A DNA stretch of 64,000 nucleotides from Prescottella equi (lineage in GTDB: Bacteria > Actinomycetota > Actinomycetes > Mycobacteriales > Mycobacteriaceae), in the NCBI RefSeq assembly GCF_020171745.1, contig NZ_JAIVAH010000011.1, positions 62,001 to 126,000 on the forward strand, read 5' to 3'. Position 1 is the first letter of the stretch, and each line of letters starts with the position of its first letter. Made by a program: the position numbers and the translations under genes. Positions 35,137 through 43,474 of this stretch are shown piece by piece. The notes below the pieces were generated by a model, which did no database searches, was not told the origin of the DNA, and was given only the letters and a program-made list of their open reading frames with translations.

Positions 35137-36810
35137 TCAGCGCACCACCAGATCGGTGTCGGTGGCGCTCAACGTGATCGGCGCGATCCGCTCGCCGCGC
35201 ATCCAGTCCCGGACGAAGGCGTCGAGCGCCGGATCGGCGCCGCGCGCGTCGAACGCCGCCTGCGGGATCTCGATCGCCCCGACGAGATGCCGCGGCTGCG
35301 AATCCAGCCCGGCGCCCCGCGGGCCGAAGCGCAGGCCGTCGGCGGTGTGCACGAGCACCGGGATCGCGGTGCCGTCGGGTGCGGTGACGGTCGCACCACG
35401 TGTCGTGGCGACGGGGTCGAATCGCTCGACCGACAGCCGGTACCCGGACGGCCCGGCGTGCAGCCCCGCCTGGTCGAGCAGGCGCGGATCGACCAGCGTG
35501 TACGGCAGGCCGACGTCGAGCAGGAACTGCCCGTCGACGAGCGTGTCCCGCGCCGGCAACGATGCCGACAGGTTCCACGGCGCGGGCGGCGCCAGGGTCT
35601 CCGACGACCGGTCGTGCGGCGAATTCACCAGCGGTGCACCGGGCAGGTCGGCGCCGGTCGCGGTGAACTGCCAGGCGTCGGCGCCGAGGTCCTTGTGCCA
35701 GAAGCCCGTTGCACCGCCGCTGCGACCGGCGACCCGCAGTTCCCGGGCGCCCGGGCCGACGCCGGTCGAGTGCACACTGATCGCCGACGTGATCTCGCCC
35801 GGAATCTTGGGCTGGCGCACCCAGTCCTGCGCGGGCAACTGGATCGCGGCGGTGTCGCGGTCCAGCAACTCCGCGAACATGTTCGGCGCGGTGGGCTTGC
35901 CGGTCTGGTCGTCCCAGCTGTAGCGGAAGAAGACCGAATCCGAGCCGCCCGCGTCGAAGTCGAAGTTGCGGGTGTACATGTCGCCGAACTCGTTCGTCAC
36001 GAAGGTCGTCGACCCTGCGGACGACAACGCGACCGACCGGAACCGGCCGCCCAGCGGGCCACCGATCTCGTAACTCTGGTCGTTCGGCAGCCACGGGTCG
36101 GCGTACGTGATGCGGCTGCCGTCACCGGTCAACGACGGCACCATCGTCATCTTCCCGAGCCCGACGTAGTGGATCCGGCCCGCGGCGTCGGTGTAGGTCT
36201 GGTTGTCCCACGGCGACGACACACTGAGCGCCCACGTGCCCGGATCCCGGCCGGCCAGGCGCTGCCCCGACCCGGTCCACAGCGGTGCCCCGAACGCCGA
36301 CGTCCAGTTCCACAGCAGCGGCGAGTGCGTCACGTTGTCGAGCGTGTAGATCCACCCGTCGCCGTCCACCGCGACCAGTTCGTCGTCGTCGACGGAGATC
36401 CCCACCAGTCGGTTTCGCAGGCACTCCGGCAGCGGCGCGTACCGCCACGGCTCGACGTTCTCGCCGCCGGCCACCCGCGGGCGGGTGAGCAGGGCGCCGT
36501 CGACGAGCGCGAAGTCCCAGAAGCGGTTGAACTGCGTCGTCGGTGTGCGCAGCTCGACCGACCGGGGCGCGGCGACGCCGATCGCCTCGGGCAGCGTCGC
36601 GAGTCCGTCCCGCGCGCCCGTGGACGGCACCCCCGGCGGGAGCTGAGCCGTACCGAACGGCACGCACGACGCCGGGGCGGACGCCACCTCGGCCAGGGCC
36701 GGGGGAGCGGCGGTCACGAGCGTCGTCACCGCGGCAGCGCAGGCGAGCGTGGCACCGAGGCGGATCCGGGACGGTCTGCGGGGCTTGTCGCGATCACTCA
36801 CGCGCTCCAA
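35137..36810 (-). CDS. Secreted protein of unknown function, next to a PBP gene
   Basis: A 557-residue exported protein. After a basic head a signal peptide runs to about residue 41 (PPALAEV). The mature part is rich in Trp, Tyr and Asp motifs (GGPLGGRFRSVALS, TYTDAAGRIHYVGLGKM, FFRYSWDDQTG, DRDTAAIQLPAQDW) that suggest an all-beta fold. I do not recognise the family. TTG at 36810 and GTG at 36801 are both possible starts. It lies 61 bases downstream of the PBP gene 36872-39019 on the same strand, so a link to the cell wall is likely but unproven. Confidence 0.65.
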   Translation of the reverse strand: MERVSDRDKPRRPSRIRLGATLACAAAVTTLVTAAPPALAEVASAPASCVPFGTAQLPPGVPSTGARDGLATLPEAIGVAAPRSVELRTPTTQFNRFWDFALVDGALLTRPRVAGGENVEPWRYAPLPECLRNRLVGISVDDDELVAVDGDGWIYTLDNVTHSPLLWNWTSAFGAPLWTGSGQRLAGRDPGTWALSVSSPWDNQTYTDAAGRIHYVGLGKMTMVPSLTGDGSRITYADPWLPNDQSYEIGGPLGGRFRSVALSSAGSTTFVTNEFGDMYTRNFDFDAGGSDSVFFRYSWDDQTGKPTAPNMFAELLDRDTAAIQLPAQDWVRQPKIPGEITSAISVHSTGVGPGARELRVAGRSGGATGFWHKDLGADAWQFTATGADLPGAPLVNSPHDRSSETLAPPAPWNLSASLPARDTLVDGQFLLDVGLPYTLVDPRLLDQAGLHAGPSGYRLSVERFDPVATTRGATVTAPDGTAIPVLVHTADGLRFGPRGAGLDSQPRHLVGAIEIPQAAFDARGADPALDAFVRDWMRGERIAPITLSATDTDLVVR

Positions 36811-36871
36811 TATCCCTCAGGCCCGATCCGCTCCGGGGCAATACACCCACAGAATGTGACGCGTGCCCCGA

Positions 36872-39019
36872 CTACCCCGGCAACGTGATTTTGACGCCCG
36901 GAAGGATCTCGATGACGCGCGGCGCCGGCGGGGGCGGCAGCTGGGGTGCGGGGGCCGCGGGCGGTGCGGCCGGCGCGGGAGCACCCGACGAACTGGTCGT
37001 TCCGGACCCGGACCCCGACCCGACACCGGTGTAGGCCGGAACGCCGGCCTGGCCACCGATCGGAGCGGGCCACGGGAACTTCTCCACCGGGGCGTCCTCG
37101 AGCGCGCCGTCCATCGTCTTCTTCCAGATGTCCGACGGCAGCCCGGAGCCGTACACCAGACCGCCCCAGCTGTTCTCGATCGCCTTGGCGTCGGCCGTAC
37201 CGACCCACACCGCGGTGGACAGCTGCGGCGTGTAGCCCACCATCCACGCGTCCTTGTTCTTCCCGGTGTCCCCGAGCTGTGCGGTGCCGGTCTTCGACGC
37301 CGACGGGCGCCCACCGGCCAGCCCGTGGCTGCGCGAGTACGCCGCGATCGGCAGCATCGCCTGCGAGACGTTGTCGGCCACGGCCGCGTCCAACCTGCGC
37401 TCGCCCTCGGATGCGGGCCGGTCCAGCAGCACGTCACCGTCGGCGGTCACGACCTTCTGCACGAAGTAGGGCTTGTGGTACATGCCCGACGCCGCCAGCG
37501 TCGCGTAGGCCGACGCCATGTCGATCGGCCGGGTCAGATACTGCCCCAGCACGATTCCGTTCTCCGGCGATCCGCCCTCCTGGGTGAGAGTGGGGTACTG
37601 CCAGCCGGGGACGGTCTCCGGGATGCCCGCCTGATGGGCCGCGTCGGCGATCTTCTGCGCGCCGTCGTCCATCGCCAGCGTCAGCCGGTAGAAGCTGGTG
37701 TTGAGCGACCGCTTGAGCGCCTCGGCGATGGTGCACTTGCCGCACGACTCGCCCTCGACGTTGTTGATCGTCACGCCGTAGACCGACAGCGCGGAGCTGT
37801 CGAACGTCTGCGACAGCGGAATATCCTGCTGCAGTGCGGCAACCAGGCCGAACACCTTGAACGACGATCCGGTCTGCAGCGCGGCCTGCGCGAAGTCGAA
37901 GCCCTTGCCGTCGTCGCCGCCGTAGTAGGCCCGCACCGCACCCGACTTCGGGTCGATCGAGACGACCGCGGTGCGCAGGTTCTCGGGCTCGCCCTCGAAC
38001 GTGTCGGCCACGCCCTCGAGTGCCGCCTGCTGCGCCTTGGGGTCGATCGTCGTGGTGATCTGCAGGCCCTCGGTGTCGAGATCCTGTTCACTGATGCCGG
38101 ATTCGGCGAGCTCACGCAGGACCTGTGCGCGGATCAGCCCTTCCGGGCCGGGTGCGGCGCCCGCGTCGGCGTTGGGTGCAGTGGGCAGCGCGTTCGGGAA
38201 CGTCATCGACTGCCGCTCGGTCGACGCCAGCGCGGACATCGTCACCATGCCGTCGAGCACGTAGTTCCAGCGCGCCTGCAGCGCTTCCGGATTGGTCGTG
38301 GGGTCGAGGCTCGACGGGCTCTGGATCACCGCGGCGAGCACCGCACCCTCGGCGACCGTGAGGTCGGCGAGGGGCTTGCCGAAGTACGCGGTGGCGGCGG
38401 CCGAGATGCCGTACGCGCCGCGGCCGAAGTAGATGGTGTTGAGGTAGGCGGCGAGGATCTCGTCCTTGGACCATTCGCGCGCCATCTTCGACGAGATGAC
38501 GAGTTCCTTCATCTTGCGCGTCACCGACCGCTCGGAACCCACCAGCGTGTTCTTGACGTACTGCTGGGTGATGGTCGACCCGCCGCCGGCGCTGTCGCGG
38601 CCGAGCACGTTGTCGCGCGCAGCACGCGCAAAACCGGACACCGAGAAACCGGGGTTGGAGTAGAAGTCGCGGTCCTCGGCCGACAGCACGGCGTTGCGCA
38701 CGTGCCCGGGGATCTGGTCGATCGTGACCTCGGTGCGGTTGCCCTCGGGCGGCACCACGCGGGCGATCTCGGTGGTGCCGTCGGATGCGAGGATCGTCGA
38801 GACCTGGTTGGTGACCATGTCGCTGGGCCGCGGCACGTCGGCGTTCTTGTAGGCGACTCCGAAGGCCACCAGCGGCGTGGCGATCAGCAGCAGGACGACG
38901 ACCAGGCTCACATAGAGCGCGATCCGGCGGCCCTTCCGTCTGGGTTTACGACTCCGCGCCTTGGGCGCCGGGTCGGCCGTATGCCGCCCACCGGCACCAC
39001 CGGTATTGGTTGAATTCAC
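36872..39019 (-). CDS. Class A penicillin-binding protein, second PonA-type paralogue
   Basis: A 715-residue bifunctional transglycosylase/transpeptidase. A short basic head (1-32) and one membrane helix (about 33-56) precede the GT51 domain with EDRDFYSNPGFS (catalytic Glu115) and GGSTITQQYVKN. The transpeptidase has SSFK (Ser385), SLN and SKTGTAQLGD. No PASTA domain, so it is not PonA2-like; it aligns almost without gaps with PonA1 of 13807-16344 over the core. It ends in a Pro/Ala linker and the motif EILPGVKITLPG. A secreted protein follows downstream; a GntR-ABC operon is divergent upstream. Confidence 0.93.
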   Translation of the reverse strand: MNSTNTGGAGGRHTADPAPKARSRKPRRKGRRIALYVSLVVVLLLIATPLVAFGVAYKNADVPRPSDMVTNQVSTILASDGTTEIARVVPPEGNRTEVTIDQIPGHVRNAVLSAEDRDFYSNPGFSVSGFARAARDNVLGRDSAGGGSTITQQYVKNTLVGSERSVTRKMKELVISSKMAREWSKDEILAAYLNTIYFGRGAYGISAAATAYFGKPLADLTVAEGAVLAAVIQSPSSLDPTTNPEALQARWNYVLDGMVTMSALASTERQSMTFPNALPTAPNADAGAAPGPEGLIRAQVLRELAESGISEQDLDTEGLQITTTIDPKAQQAALEGVADTFEGEPENLRTAVVSIDPKSGAVRAYYGGDDGKGFDFAQAALQTGSSFKVFGLVAALQQDIPLSQTFDSSALSVYGVTINNVEGESCGKCTIAEALKRSLNTSFYRLTLAMDDGAQKIADAAHQAGIPETVPGWQYPTLTQEGGSPENGIVLGQYLTRPIDMASAYATLAASGMYHKPYFVQKVVTADGDVLLDRPASEGERRLDAAVADNVSQAMLPIAAYSRSHGLAGGRPSASKTGTAQLGDTGKNKDAWMVGYTPQLSTAVWVGTADAKAIENSWGGLVYGSGLPSDIWKKTMDGALEDAPVEKFPWPAPIGGQAGVPAYTGVGSGSGSGTTSSSGAPAPAAPPAAPAPQLPPPPAPRVIEILPGVKITLPG

Positions 39020-39183
39020 AATCGAACTTCCGTCTCAATCAGTGCACTGCTCACGAATTTTCGCACTGCTCAGCGGCTTCGAGCCGCATTTGCTGCGACA
39101 CGCAAAGACCACCCCGCAGTGCCCCGATGCCTCCCCGGACGTCCTCAACAGGTTGACAGCGCTCGCCCGTCCGTGCAACCTCT

Positions 39184-39207
39184 ATTTCACTAATGTTGTA
39201 GTGAAAT
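39184..39207. promoter_or_regulatory. Perfect dyad ATTTCACTA-(6 nt)-TAGTGAAAT, probable GntR operator
   Basis: Two 9-bp arms lie 9-33 bases upstream of the gntR start. YtrA-type GntR repressors bind such dyads at their own promoter. A TAATGT inside the centre could serve as the -10. Confidence 0.7.
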
Positions 39208-39216
39208 GGAGATTCG

Positions 39217-39612
39217 ATGGTCGAGTTCCACATCAACCGTCGCTCCGGGATCCCCGCCTACGTGCAGCTGGTCCTCCAGGTCAAGCAGGCATTGCGCCTC
39301 GGCGACCTGCAGACCGGCGACCAGCTGCCCACGGCCAAGGAGGTGGTCGGGGCCGTGACCGTCAACCCGAACACGGTGCTCAAGGCGTACCGGGAACTCG
39401 AGAACGAGGGGCTGGTGGAGGCGCGGCCGGGACTGGGGACGTTCGTCACCCAGTCGCTGGCCAAGCCGGGCATGGCCGAACGGGACGCCCTGCAGGCCAC
39501 GCTCGCGGACTGGGCGCGGCAGGGGGCTGCGGCCGGCCTGGACCGGTCCGATCTCGAGGCGCTCGTGGCGGCGGCACTGGACAACGAATTCGGCGGAGAG
39601 GCGAGGGAGTAG
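39217..39612 (+). CDS. GntR-family regulator, YtrA subfamily
   Basis: A 131-residue regulator: the GntR winged helix occupies residues 1-75 (FHINRRSGIPAYVQLVLQVKQAL, GDQLPTAKEVVGAVTVNPNTVLKAYRELENEGLVE in part, RPGLGTFVT), followed by a short helical tail only, as in YtrA. Such regulators control the ABC transporter genes they sit beside. It is two bases upstream of the ATPase gene, and a perfect dyad lies at its promoter. Confidence 0.9.
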   Translation: MVEFHINRRSGIPAYVQLVLQVKQALRLGDLQTGDQLPTAKEVVGAVTVNPNTVLKAYRELENEGLVEARPGLGTFVTQSLAKPGMAERDALQATLADWARQGAAAGLDRSDLEALVAAALDNEFGGEARE

Positions 39613-39614
39613 AG

Positions 39615-40475
39615 ATGAGCGACGCGACCACCGCAGCGCTGACGATGCGGAACGTGCACAAGCGGTTCCGCCGTACCGAGGCGCTGAACGGTTGTTCGTT
39701 CGACGTCGAGCGGGGCAGCATCACCGCGCTCGTCGGGGCCAACGGCGCCGGCAAGTCGACGTTGATGTCCCTCGCGGTCGGGCTGCTCGAGGCCGACTCC
39801 GGCGAGGTGACCGTCCTCGGACGCCGGCCCGACCGTCGGGGGATCTGCCCGGGGCTCGCGTACGTCGCGCAGCACAAGCCGCTGTACCGCGGGTTCTCCG
39901 TCGCCGACATCCTGCTGTTCGGCGAGAAGACCAACACGACATGGGACGGCGACTACGCCGCCCGCCTGGTGGCCGAGGCGCAGATCCCGCTGTCCGCGCG
40001 GGTGAAGACACTGTCCCCGGGCCATCGCACCCGCGTCGCCCTCGCGGTGGCGCTCGGCCGGCGACCCGAGGTCCTCCTACTCGACGAGCCGCTCGCGGAA
40101 CTCGACCCGGTCGCGCGGCGCTCCGTCGTACGCACGCTGATGGAGGACGCCGCCGAGCGAGGGACCACGATCGTGCTGTCGTCGCACGTGCTGTCCGAGG
40201 TCGCGGAGATCGCCGACCAGCTGATCATCCTCGGCGCCGGACGCGTCCGACTGTCGGGCGCGCTCGACGACCTGCTCGACGAGCATTACCTGCTCCGCGG
40301 CTCCGGCGACCCGCGCAGCGTCGTCGGCACCGGCTCGATCGTCGAGTCGCACCAGCGCACCCACCTGGTCCGCGGCCCGCGGCCCGACGCCGCCGACGGC
40401 TGGCGCACCGAGCCACCGAACCTCGACGACATCGTCCTGGCCTACCTGACCACGACCGACGAAGAGGCAGCATGA
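39615..40475 (+). CDS. ABC transporter ATP-binding protein (YtrB/drug-export type)
   Basis: A 286-residue ATPase: Walker A GANGAGKS (41-48), Q-loop VAQHKPLY, signature LSPGHRTRVALA (a variant of LSGGQ), Walker B VLLLDEPLAELDP and the H-loop SSHVLSE. ATG at 39615 has GGGAGTAGAG upstream. It overlaps the permease gene by 4 bases. Together with the GntR regulator it forms a YtrABC-like efflux or stress unit, probably responding to cell-wall-active compounds (inference from the family and from the adjacent PBP). Confidence 0.9.
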   Translation: MSDATTAALTMRNVHKRFRRTEALNGCSFDVERGSITALVGANGAGKSTLMSLAVGLLEADSGEVTVLGRRPDRRGICPGLAYVAQHKPLYRGFSVADILLFGEKTNTTWDGDYAARLVAEAQIPLSARVKTLSPGHRTRVALAVALGRRPEVLLLDEPLAELDPVARRSVVRTLMEDAAERGTTIVLSSHVLSEVAEIADQLIILGAGRVRLSGALDDLLDEHYLLRGSGDPRSVVGTGSIVESHQRTHLVRGPRPDAADGWRTEPPNLDDIVLAYLTTTDEEAA

Positions 40476-41530
40476 TCTGGGTTACCTGGCGGCAGTTCCG
40501 GACGACGATCCTCGCCGCGGTCGGGGCGATCCTGGCGCTCGCGGGCGTCGCGGCGATCTGCCGTTGGATCGCCGCCAGCAGCGAATCGACAGAACCACCC
40601 GAGTCCGCCCTCGGACCGGTGACCGGTAGCACCGCCGACATGTGGGCCGCGGGCGGACTGACCGCGATCACCCTCGCCGCCGCGGTGCTGCCCGTCGTGC
40701 TGGGCCTGCTGGTCGGCGTCACGGTGTTCTCGCGGGACATCGAACGTGGAACCCACGTGCTCGGTCTCTCCCAGTCGGTCAGCCGCGCGCGGTGGTACTG
40801 GACGCGGGTCCTGGTTGTGTTCGTTCCGATCACGATGGCAACCGCGATGCTCGGCGCCGTACTCGAATGGACCCGAGCATCCGGGATCACCGCCAACTAC
40901 GCCTACATCTCGCGCGTGACCTGGAGTGGATACTCGCGACTCACGTTCCCCCTCTTCCAGTCGTCCACTCTCACACTCGGCGCCTACGCGTTTCTCGCCC
41001 TGGTCGTCGGCGCTCTGGCCGCGCTCCTGCTGCGCAACACTTTGGGCGCAATGGCGGTCGCGCTAGTCGCGGTATCGGCACTGATGGTCGGGTTCCAGGT
41101 CGGGGCGCGACCCCACTACGCGACGCCCGCCGTCGATCAACGGGGTCTCGACGATCCGGGCCGTCCGCCCTTCTACTGGACCGGAGACGGCGGCGGTTGG
41201 ATCCTCCGGTCCGGCTACGTCGATCCAAACGGACGGAACGTCGACTTCGACTATTCGAAGTGCGGCCGAACTGGTCAGGATTTCGACTGGGACCAGCGCC
41301 CGAACGAGACGGCGACCGAGTACGAGGCGCGCGAGGCAACGATGATCGCCACTCAGGACCGCGAGCTCATTACGTGCCAGCGCGCCCAGGGGTTGGACCA
41401 CTACGAGACGCGCTATCACCCCGACAGCCTCTTCCGACGGTTCCAGCTGATCGAGTCCGCCCTGGCGCTGGCCTTGTCAGCACTGTTGATCATTCCCTCG
41501 ATGTGGGCGGTGCGCAGACTCCGTCCCTGA
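40472..41530 (+). CDS. ABC transporter permease
   Basis: A 352-residue membrane protein with about six helices: one at 9-30, four between about 55 and 205, and one at the C-terminus (about 325-345). A large external loop of about 110 residues sits before the last helix, rich in Asp/Tyr/Trp (FYWTGDGGGWILRSGYVDPNG). This layout fits ABC-2-like permeases paired with GntR-linked ATPases. ATG overlaps the ATPase stop (ATGA). A strong terminator follows. Confidence 0.85.
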   Translation: MIWVTWRQFRTTILAAVGAILALAGVAAICRWIAASSESTEPPESALGPVTGSTADMWAAGGLTAITLAAAVLPVVLGLLVGVTVFSRDIERGTHVLGLSQSVSRARWYWTRVLVVFVPITMATAMLGAVLEWTRASGITANYAYISRVTWSGYSRLTFPLFQSSTLTLGAYAFLALVVGALAALLLRNTLGAMAVALVAVSALMVGFQVGARPHYATPAVDQRGLDDPGRPPFYWTGDGGGWILRSGYVDPNGRNVDFDYSKCGRTGQDFDWDQRPNETATEYEAREATMIATQDRELITCQRAQGLDHYETRYHPDSLFRRFQLIESALALALSALLIIPSMWAVRRLRP

Positions 41531-41549
41531 CGGACCCGCCAGTCACCAT

Positions 41550-41587
41550 TCAAACGCTCGACACCGGTTTCGGTGTCGAGCGTTTGA
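41550..41587 (+). terminator. Strong hairpin terminator after the GntR-ABC operon
   Basis: A perfect 17-bp stem (41550-41566 with 41571-41587) and a GTTT loop lies 19 bases after the permease stop. Confidence 0.85.
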
Positions 41588-41897
41588 CGTTTTCCACTCG
41601 TTCAGCAATCTCGACAAATCGCCCAAGCCCGACCACTTGTGGCACTCAGGCGCTCAATAGCACTGGAAACAAACCGAATTCGCCGAGTAGGGCAACTCTC
41701 CGATCCCGGCCACAAGTGTCCCACTGAACGGGCATGTGACTGGCATCACGCTTTTCCGATCAGTGTGATGTGAGAGCGCCGTCGGCCGACCGAAGGTGCC
41801 AACGGCGGGAAACTGCGCACCCGCCGTCTCCGGAAACCTCACAGGGACCGAAACCTTTTGGTCCCGTTGCTTATTGGTGTCTGAAAGGATTCCACGG
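41588..41897. promoter_or_regulatory. 310-bp regulatory region upstream of the MFS gene
   Basis: No gene is visible. It contains a 10-bp inverted repeat with wide spacing (41634-41643 and 41709-41718, CACTTGTGGC/GCCACAAGTG), a CRP-like site (41735-41750) and a short stem GGGACC/GGTCCC (41844-41865). The MFS ribosome site AAAGGA lies at 41884-41889. The region is unusually long and structured for this genome, so the transporter is probably tightly regulated. Confidence 0.45.
41735..41750. promoter_or_regulatory. CRP/GlxR-like site TGTGACTGGCATCACG
   Basis: The site fits TGTGA-N6-TCACA at nine of ten defined positions. CRP-type regulators (Crp of mycobacteria, GlxR of corynebacteria) use this motif. 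It lies about 150 bases upstream of the MFS start. Confidence 0.5.
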
Positions 41898-43442
41898 ATG
41901 GTCACCACCCCGACCGGCGGCCCCGCGCCGTCGCCCACCGACCCGTCGGGTCGGACCCACGAGGAGGGCTGGAGCCTCCGCCTCGTCCTCTCGCTGCTGT
42001 CGATCGTGCTTCTGCTCGAGCTTCTCGCCGTCAGCTACATGATGATCTCGACGGCCCTGCCGGCGATCTCCATGCACTACCAGACCACCCAGGGTGCGTG
42101 GCTGCTCACAGCCTTCCTGCTGGTCGGCGCCATGGCCGCGCCGCTCATCGGCAAGCTCGCCGACATGTACGGCAAGCGCAAGATGCTGCTGGCCTGCGTC
42201 GGAATCTCGCTCGTCGGCTCGTTCCTCTCGGCCATCGCGACGTCGTACGCGATGATGATCGCCGGCCGCTGCCTGGCCGGTCTGATGGTGCCGACCCTGT
42301 TCCTCAGCTACTCGCTGATCCGGGACGTGTTCCCCAAGAAGACCGTTGCACTCGCCGTCAGCATCGCCACCAGCGGCATGGGCCTGATCGCGATCGCCGC
42401 GCCCTTCCTCACCGGTTGGCTGCTCGACGACTACGGCTTCCGCGCCATCTTCTGGTTCTTCGTGATCTGCCTCGTCGTGCTCGGCGGGCTGATCCAGCTC
42501 ACGACGCCCGAGTCCAACGTGCGACTGCGTTCGCGGATCGACCTCGTCGGCGCGATCCTGCTCGGCGGTGGCATCGCGGGCATCCTCATCGCGGTCAGCT
42601 TCGGCCCCTCGTGGGGCTGGACGGACGGCGGCACCCTCGCCTTCCTCCTCGGCGGCATCGTGCTGCTGATCGGCTGGGTGGTGTCCGCGCGGATGATCGC
42701 GGAACCGCTCATCGACCTCGACGTGCTCGGCAAGCGCCCCGTCCTGCTCACCACGATCAGCGCCGGTGTGGTCTACGGGTCCTCGGGCCTGTTCACCATC
42801 CTGCTGCCGATGATGGTCATGACCCCGGCCCTGTTCGGCCTGGGCTACGGCTTCGGCGTCGACGCGGAGGGCTTCGCGCTGTACCAGGTGCCGATCGGCG
42901 GCGCCGTGGTCCTCGGTGGTCTGCTCGTCGGCACGCTGGTGGGACGCAACATGCGTCCGCGGCCGCTGCTGGTGACCGGCCTGCTCCTCAACGCCGTCGC
43001 GTTCGCCCTGATCGCACAGACCCACGACACCAAGAGCATCGTCATGATCATCTGCGCGATCTTCGGTTTCGGCATGGGCATGGGCTACGCCTCGATCCCG
43101 AACCTGCTGATCGAGGCCGTGCCGCCGCAGCTGCAGGCCAGCTCCGCCTCCATGGTGGGCGTCTCGCAGTCGATCTTCCCGGCCGTGCTCCCCGTCGTCG
43201 CGTTCGCGGTGATGAACAACTCGCACATCGTCCAGTTCCCGCCGGAGATCCAGGCGACGCTGCAGGGCGCCGTCTTCTACGACAACGCCGGTTTCCAGGT
43301 GGCCTTCTGGATCGGCGCGGTCTTCGCCCTCGTCGGCGCCGTGGTCGCATTCCTGCTGCCGCGCAACATCGCCCAGATCGAGGTTCCGGCCTCGGCGACG
43401 GGCCGGACTACGGACGGCGACGAACTCGTCGCCGCCGGCTGA
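41898..43442 (+). CDS. MFS transporter, DHA2-like (14 TM)
   Basis: A 514-residue major facilitator protein with about 14 membrane helices. The motif A loop GKLADMYGKRKML follows helix 2 (about residues 83-95), and SYMMISTALPAIS in helix 1 is typical of the DHA2 drug:H+ antiporter group. An acidic/Pro-rich head (1-30) precedes helix 1. ATG at 41898 with AAAGGA eight bases upstream; frame open further upstream looks non-coding. Exports drugs or metabolites; substrate unknown. It is convergent with the third PBP gene. Confidence 0.9.
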   Translation: MVTTPTGGPAPSPTDPSGRTHEEGWSLRLVLSLLSIVLLLELLAVSYMMISTALPAISMHYQTTQGAWLLTAFLLVGAMAAPLIGKLADMYGKRKMLLACVGISLVGSFLSAIATSYAMMIAGRCLAGLMVPTLFLSYSLIRDVFPKKTVALAVSIATSGMGLIAIAAPFLTGWLLDDYGFRAIFWFFVICLVVLGGLIQLTTPESNVRLRSRIDLVGAILLGGGIAGILIAVSFGPSWGWTDGGTLAFLLGGIVLLIGWVVSARMIAEPLIDLDVLGKRPVLLTTISAGVVYGSSGLFTILLPMMVMTPALFGLGYGFGVDAEGFALYQVPIGGAVVLGGLLVGTLVGRNMRPRPLLVTGLLLNAVAFALIAQTHDTKSIVMIICAIFGFGMGMGYASIPNLLIEAVPPQLQASSASMVGVSQSIFPAVLPVVAFAVMNNSHIVQFPPEIQATLQGAVFYDNAGFQVAFWIGAVFALVGAVVAFLLPRNIAQIEVPASATGRTTDGDELVAAG

Positions 43443-43474
43443 CGATCACCGATCGACTACGTGTCGAGTGGAAT

